Shown here piece after piece: positions 44,470 to 48,256 of a stretch of DNA of 48,256 bases. The stretch covers positions 1 to 48,256 of the forward strand of contig CAIJRK010000030.1 in assembly GCA_903823025.1 (NCBI GenBank), read 5' to 3'. Below the pieces are notes generated by a model. The model was not told the DNA's origin, searched no databases, and was given only the letters and a program-made list of their open reading frames with translations. This stretch comes from an uncultured beta proteobacterium (GTDB taxonomy: Bacteria; Pseudomonadota; Gammaproteobacteria; Burkholderiales; Burkholderiaceae_C). Position 1 is the first letter of the stretch, and each line of letters opens with the position of its first letter. The position numbers were made by a program, and so were the translations under genes.

Positions 44470-45003
44470 ATGAAACAATTTTTGCTGACTTTAGGTGTGG
44501 TGGCTTTGCTTGCAGGATGTGGCTCTGCTGTCAAGCTCAACGACGTGCCTGTTGAAGACAAATCTGGAACCGCTATTTCACAAACTGGCACGGAGTTTTT
44601 TGGCACGGCTGTGGATCAAGGGAATATAACGTCGCTGGAAAGCCGCAATGCGGCGCAACATGCCGCCATCGTTGCAAGCCCCCGCATTGTGTATTTTGAC
44701 TATGACAGCTTTCTGATCAAGCCCGAGTTTCAATCCGTTGTCGCCACCCATGCCCGCTACATCATGGCCAACAAAAGCGTCAAGGTGGCGATTGAAGGAC
44801 ATACCGACGAACGTGGCGGTAGAGAGTACAACCTGGCATTGGGTCAAAAACGCGCTGAAGCCGTCCGCAGTGCGATGGGGCTTTTAGGTGTCTCCGACAA
44901 TCAGGTCGAGGCCGTCAGCTTTGGTAAAGAAAAGCTTGCTGCACAGGGATTTGACGAAGAAGCCATGGCTAAAAATCGCCGGGCTGAGATCAGCTATCGC
45001 TAA
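44470..45003 (+). CDS. pal: Peptidoglycan-associated lipoprotein Pal
   Basis: The 177-residue lipoprotein has a lipobox L14-A15-G16-C17 and an OmpA-like peptidoglycan-binding domain. That domain is marked by VYFDYDSFLIKPEFQSVV, the GHTDERGGREYNLALGQKRAEAV block and the NRRAEISYR end. It anchors the outer membrane to peptidoglycan with TolB. ATG 44470 is preferred over the preceding TTG at 44467. Its stop shares a base with cpoB (TAATG). Confidence 0.96.
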   Translation: MKQFLLTLGVVALLAGCGSAVKLNDVPVEDKSGTAISQTGTEFFGTAVDQGNITSLESRNAAQHAAIVASPRIVYFDYDSFLIKPEFQSVVATHARYIMANKSVKVAIEGHTDERGGREYNLALGQKRAEAVRSAMGLLGVSDNQVEAVSFGKEKLAAQGFDEEAMAKNRRAEISYR

Positions 45004-45788
45004 TGGCTGCAAATATCAATTACTTGAAAGGCGTCCGATTTTCTGTCGCCTCTGTCGTGTTGTGTTTGGTCGCGGTAACGGCCAATGCCGGTTTGTTTGA
45101 GGATGCTGATGCCCGCAATGCCATCCTTAACCTGCGCGAACGCGTTGAAGCGACTCGACTGGAATCTGAGCAGGGATTAAGCCGCGCTGCCGAAGACCGC
45201 GCCTCGATTCGCCAGAGTTTGCTTGAACTCCATAACCAGATTGAAACGCTACGTTTAGAACTGGCGAATTTCAGGGGACTCAATGAAAAATTGGCGCGCG
45301 ATATGGCGGATACGCAATTACGCCAGAAAGATATAACTTCAGGGGTCAACGAGCGTCTGCGCCAATTTGAGCCTGAAAAAGTGGTCGTTGACGGTCATGA
45401 ATTTATGGTCGAACCCGCTGAAAAACGCGATTTCGAGACTGCTTTGGCTGTTTTTAGAAAAGGTGATTTTTCTGCAGCACAGCCTGTTTTTGTAGATTTT
45501 CTTAAGCGCTATCCTGACAGCGGTTATGGCCCCTCGGCTTTATTTTGGCTTGGTAATGCGCAATACGCGACCCGTAATTACAAAGAAGCTGTTGTTAATT
45601 TTCGAGACCTCATTGCAAGAGCACCAGAACACCTGCGTGCACCCGAGGCTGTGTTGTCTATTGCAAACTGCCAAGTCGAACTCAAAGATGCACGCAATGC
45701 CAAGAAAACTTTAGAAGACTTGGTGAAGGCTTATCCCAAGTCAGAGGCTGCCATCGCCGCCAAAGAACGATTGACGCGTCTTAAATAG
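45003..45788 (+). CDS. cpoB: Cell division coordinator CpoB (YbgF)
   Basis: The 261-residue periplasmic protein has a signal peptide (cut near VTANA-GLF, about residue 29). A coiled coil for trimerisation spans about 35-105 (LRERVEATRLESEQGLSR, ELHNQIETLRLELANF). TPR repeats follow from about 140, including FRKGDFSAAQPVFVDFLKRYPDSGYGPSALFWLGNAQYATRNYKEAVVNF. It couples peptidoglycan synthesis to outer-membrane constriction. The stop TAG shares a base with the tcdA start GTG. Confidence 0.95.
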   Translation: MAANINYLKGVRFSVASVVLCLVAVTANAGLFEDADARNAILNLRERVEATRLESEQGLSRAAEDRASIRQSLLELHNQIETLRLELANFRGLNEKLARDMADTQLRQKDITSGVNERLRQFEPEKVVVDGHEFMVEPAEKRDFETALAVFRKGDFSAAQPVFVDFLKRYPDSGYGPSALFWLGNAQYATRNYKEAVVNFRDLIARAPEHLRAPEAVLSIANCQVELKDARNAKKTLEDLVKAYPKSEAAIAAKERLTRLK

Positions 45789-46597
45789 TGACTAGCGACA
45801 ACATAAAGCAGGTGCCGCAGGTTGCTGAAGTCGCCAGTCCGGATATGGCGCGGCGATTTGGCGCACTGGAACGGTTATATGGTGTGCAAGGTGCGCAGCA
45901 AATTAGGGACGCCCACGTCGTTGTGGTTGGCATTGGAGGCGTTGGGTCATGGGCTGCTGAGGCACTGGCACGTAGCGGCGTAGGCCATCTAACCCTGATT
46001 GATTTAGACCATGTTTCTGAATCCAACCTCAACCGTCAAATTCATGCGGTTGATGCTACTTTGGGCCAAGCCAAAGTGCTGGCGATGCGAGATCGCATAC
46101 TTTCATTTAATCCAGCCTGTGACGTCACAGGCATTGAAGAATTTGTTGAACCATCAAATTGGCCCGCGTTATTGCCAAAAGGAGCCACTGCCATCATTGA
46201 TGCCTGCGATCAGGTGAAGTCAAAGATAGCGATGGCCGCTTGGGCCAGGAGCACAGGCATGTTGTTTATCGCAGTGGGGGCGGCTGGTGGCAAGCGTCAT
46301 GCGCATTTGGTTGATATTGATGATCTTGCGCTCACAACCCATGACCCTTTGCTGGCCCAAGTGCGTTATCGTCTTCGTAAGGAATACGCGGCCCCGCGTG
46401 AAGGTAAGAAAATTGGGGTGACCTGTGTTTTTAGTCGGGAGGCGGTTCGACCACCTGACGCCTCTTGTGCGCTTGAGGGCGATGGCTCGCTCAATTGTCA
46501 CGGTTATGGGTCAGTTGTTAGCGTGACAGCTACGTTTGGTCAATGTGCTGCGGGATGGATTCTTGATCGAATTACAACGGGACTTAAAAATCTCTGA
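45788..46597 (+). CDS. tcdA: tRNA threonylcarbamoyladenosine dehydratase
   Basis: The 269-residue E1/MoeB/ThiF-like enzyme has the adenylate loop GIGGVG at 48-53, LIDLDHVSESNLNRQIHA, a DACDQVKSKIAM segment and GVTCVFSREAVRPP. It dehydrates t6A37 to cyclic ct6A in tRNAs that read ANN codons, using ATP. It starts at GTG 45788, coupled to cpoB. The very next gene downstream is tRNA-Lys(UUU), a known type of substrate for this modification. Confidence 0.92.
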   Translation: MTSDNIKQVPQVAEVASPDMARRFGALERLYGVQGAQQIRDAHVVVVGIGGVGSWAAEALARSGVGHLTLIDLDHVSESNLNRQIHAVDATLGQAKVLAMRDRILSFNPACDVTGIEEFVEPSNWPALLPKGATAIIDACDQVKSKIAMAAWARSTGMLFIAVGAAGGKRHAHLVDIDDLALTTHDPLLAQVRYRLRKEYAAPREGKKIGVTCVFSREAVRPPDASCALEGDGSLNCHGYGSVVSVTATFGQCAAGWILDRITTGLKNL

Positions 46598-46612
46598 GAA
46601 CTACGTTATAAT
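46584..46612 (+). promoter_or_regulatory. Candidate tRNA-Lys promoter
   Basis: A perfect TATAAT (46607-46612) is preceded by TTAAAA (46584-46589) at 17 nt. It overlaps the 3' end of tcdA. A start near 46619 would give a 38-nt leader with the small repeat AACTTA-AAC-TAAGTT (46630-46644). Confidence 0.55.
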
Positions 46613-46656
46613 TTGAGGCTTGGCAGCGTAACTTAAACTAAGTTGCAAAGCTAAAC

Positions 46657-46732
46657 GGGATGTTAGCTCAGTTGGTAGAGCAGCGGACTTTTAATCCGTT
46701 TGTCGTGGGTTCGACCCCCGCACATCCCACCA
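46657..46732 (+). tRNA. tRNA-Lys (anticodon UUU)
   Basis: A complete 76-nt cloverleaf: acceptor GGGATGT pairs with ACATCCC (46722-46728), with discriminator A and encoded CCA (46730-46732). The D arm has AGCTCAGTTGGTAGAGC. The anticodon stem GCGGA/TCCGT holds loop CTTTTAA with TTT at 46690-46692, and the T arm has GGTTCGACCCC. It lies 59 nt after tcdA and is followed by a terminator. Confidence 0.97.
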
Positions 46733-46756
46733 GATAAAGCCTTACGGCATATAGAA

Positions 46757-46788
46757 AGCCTGCTACGGAAACGATAGCGGGCTTTTTT
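46757..46788 (+). terminator. Intrinsic terminator of tRNA-Lys
   Basis: The arms AGCCTGCTA (46757-46765) and TAGCGGGCT (46775-46783) pair over nine positions with one G-T wobble and are followed by six T residues. Confidence 0.85.
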
Positions 46789-46795
46789 ACGTCTG

Positions 46796-46859
46796 TGGGG
46801 TAGCGATTGATATCGCACAGATTGATTGATAAATTGAGCGTAAATATTCGCTAACCCCA
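46796..46859. repeat. Imperfect inverted repeat beside the IS66 remnant
   Basis: TGGGGTAGCGA (46796-46806) is matched by the inverted copy TCGCTAACCCCA (46848-46859) with one extra base. The repeat lies between the tRNA terminator and the transposase stop. It might be part of the element's end or a separate fold. The usual IS66 terminal sequence is not recognised with confidence. Confidence 0.35.
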
Positions 46860-46869
46860 TAGTCAGCCC

Positions 46870-48256
46870 TCATGAACTGTCGAGTTCTTCGACAAGGGGG
46901 GTCACGTCCGATGCAGCAGCGCGCATGGTGGCCAATCTGCGCTCATCCATGGACCAGGGTAGAAATCCACTGAGATCAGCTGGTGCCCGCTGGGCGTTAT
47001 CGGCGCAGGCCTGCAAGGCGCTCAGCCAGGTGTGGGCATTGATCCCCCACAGTTTGAGCGTGGCCAGCACGCTGTACAGGGTGGCGGCCAGTTCGCCCGA
47101 CCACTGGGCCCCCGAGCCATAAAAGTTCTTGTGCCCCACAACTGGCGCGCGCATGTCACGTTCAGCGAGGTTGTTGTCCATCGGCACCCACGGGTAGTCG
47201 ACAAACACGGTCAACCCGCCAATGGTCTGAATCCACTCAAACGCCCAAGGCGACAGATCGGGATGGGTGCGGGCCAGCGCCAGGATTCGTCTTGCAGCAC
47301 CTAGGTGGAGCGCGACGGATCGAGCACGTAGTGAACGACTGAGCGGGAGTGAAACACCCACAGGTACCAGCGGTGGGCGACTTTGCCCTGAATTTCGATG
47401 AACACCGCCCAGCGCGTCTCGTCGGCGTGCCAGTGGGGCTGCGCAAAGCAGCCGGGCCGCCAGCGCCTGCTCGATGGGCTGGAACAGGGGTGCGATAGTT
47501 TGCAAGCCCCCGGCCAAGGTGCCCGCTGACATCGGCAAACCAAGCGCTGCCAGCTCTTGCACCAGCCGCTGGCTGGGGCGAGCGTAGAGAAACTTGTCCA
47601 GCAGCACATGCGTCCACACCGAGATGCCAAACTCTGGCCCTTGGCAATGAGTTTGGCCGGTGTGGGCGCTGTCACGATGCCGCTCAGGCAGGCGCATTGG
47701 CAGGTGGGGGTGTAGCGTCGGCGGTGGATCACGCGCCGGTAAGCTTTGACTTCGATTTCCAGCACCTCGGAGTCTTCGGTGCCGGGAAAGGGCTTCAGGC
47801 TCAAACCGCAGTTGGGGCATTGCGGTGTTTCAATATCAATGAATTCGTGGCGTGTCGGCAGGTTCGATTGCATGGTGCGCCCATGACTGGGCACCCCACG
47901 CGGGTGGCCCCGCGCAACGTGAGCGCCTGCGTCACGACCCGGGCGTTCGTTGCCTTGATGGCGTTCGCTTTTGCGTCCGAACAGGCGCTGCTGCAGGTCC
48001 CTGATCTTGGCCTGTGCTGCCGCCAGCTCCGCACGCAGCGCCTCCTCACGCTGGGCGTTTTGCGCCTTCATCTGACGCAAAAGCCGCCGCAGGCGCGCTT
48101 CGCGCCAATCAGCACGGGCGACAGCGCGCTGGTGCATGCTCTTGAAGTAATTGGCCTGCATGAGCAGTTCGATGTACTCTTGCTTACTCAGCGTCACAAA
48201 TTCGCTGGCAAACGGCACCGAATCCGCATCACCCTGCGCCGGGCTCGACTCCAACA
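46870..48256 (-). pseudogene. Degraded IS66-family transposase (TnpC/IS66 Tnp)
   Basis: The pieces of one transposase are spread over two frames. The N-terminal part (from the window edge to about 47640) has a leucine-zipper-like coiled coil (EEALRAELAAAQAKIRDLQQRLFG), RKSERHQ, and the zinc-binding CPNCG and CQCAC. Near 47640 one base is missing, and the frame changes to give EFGISVWTHVLLDKFLYARPSQRLVQEL. Near 47447 it changes back for HWHADETRWAVFIEIQ. Near 47305-47318, after DPSRST, a stop and a junction lead to ILALARTHPDLSPWAFEWIQTIGG. This joins straight to LTVFVDYPWVPMDNNLAERDMR, so a large part of the catalytic domain is gone. tnpA and tnpB would lie past the window end. Confidence 0.88.

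Noticed and set aside
46733..46869. Phage or island attachment site at tRNA-Lys
   Set aside because: No repeat of the tRNA 3' end is seen downstream in the window and no integrase gene is present; only an IS66 remnant follows.
1..48256. CRISPR array or prophage
   Set aside because: No set of regularly spaced direct repeats and no phage structural or lysis genes were found in any gap.

Overview
The window looks like a chromosomal segment of a betaproteobacterium, most likely order Burkholderiales and near the Comamonadaceae (Rhodoferax/Polaromonas-like). This is inferred from protein character (DUF3579, RhlE with its usual basic tail, Hda, short RelA) and from gene neighbourhoods such as hda-HAD-pcnB-folK and purD-hemF-nadD-rsfS-rlmH-maf-rng. 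Coding density is high; no gap between genes exceeds about 280 bases.

Layout. 1-10.6 kb: the end of a GGDEF diguanylate cyclase, apaH, rhlE, dcd, two purine-base deaminases (guanine and probably adenine) flanking a VUT/queuosine-precursor-type transporter, a DUF502 membrane protein, a LeuE-type exporter, a hexapeptide acetyltransferase, then argF and argD. 10.6-19 kb: a DUF3579 gene behind a palindrome-rich leader, rpsT, murJ, a SirB1-type protein, purM, hda, a HAD phosphatase, pcnB and folK. 19-23.3 kb (minus strand): a fused circularly permuted ATP-grasp/alpha-E protein, a transglutaminase coupled to it by an ATGA overlap, and a RidA-family gene. 23.3-29.7 kb: 3-hydroxybutyrate dehydrogenase, an alpha/beta hydrolase, relA, upp and a HerA-like ATPase. 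29.7-36.7 kb: a compressed plus-strand run, yebC-purD-hemF-nadD-rsfS-rlmH-maf-rng, mostly with overlapping stops and starts. 36.7-43.1 kb: a cell-envelope block (four glycosyltransferases, msbA, an O-antigen-ligase-like protein), partly very A/T-rich and probably acquired or rapidly exchanged. 43.2-46.7 kb: tolB-pal-cpoB-tcdA and tRNA-Lys(UUU). 46.8 kb to the end: a decayed IS66-family transposase with frameshifts and internal deletions.

How the genes work together. Nucleotide metabolism (dcd, guaD, adenine deaminase, purM, purD, upp, apaH, maf), RNA and ribosome biology (rhlE, rpsT, pcnB, rsfS, rlmH, rng, tcdA, tRNA-Lys) and the envelope (murJ, msbA, ligase, glycosyltransferases, tol-pal) dominate. 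The least explained items are the ATP-grasp/alpha-E/transglutaminase/RidA operon, which belongs to a widespread set with no settled biochemical role; a nested three-way-junction fold that fills the rhlE leader up to 7 nt before its start codon; and a ribosome silencing factor carrying a roughly 130-residue Lys/Ala/Pro-rich tail. No CRISPR array, prophage, toxin-antitoxin or obvious defence system was seen.
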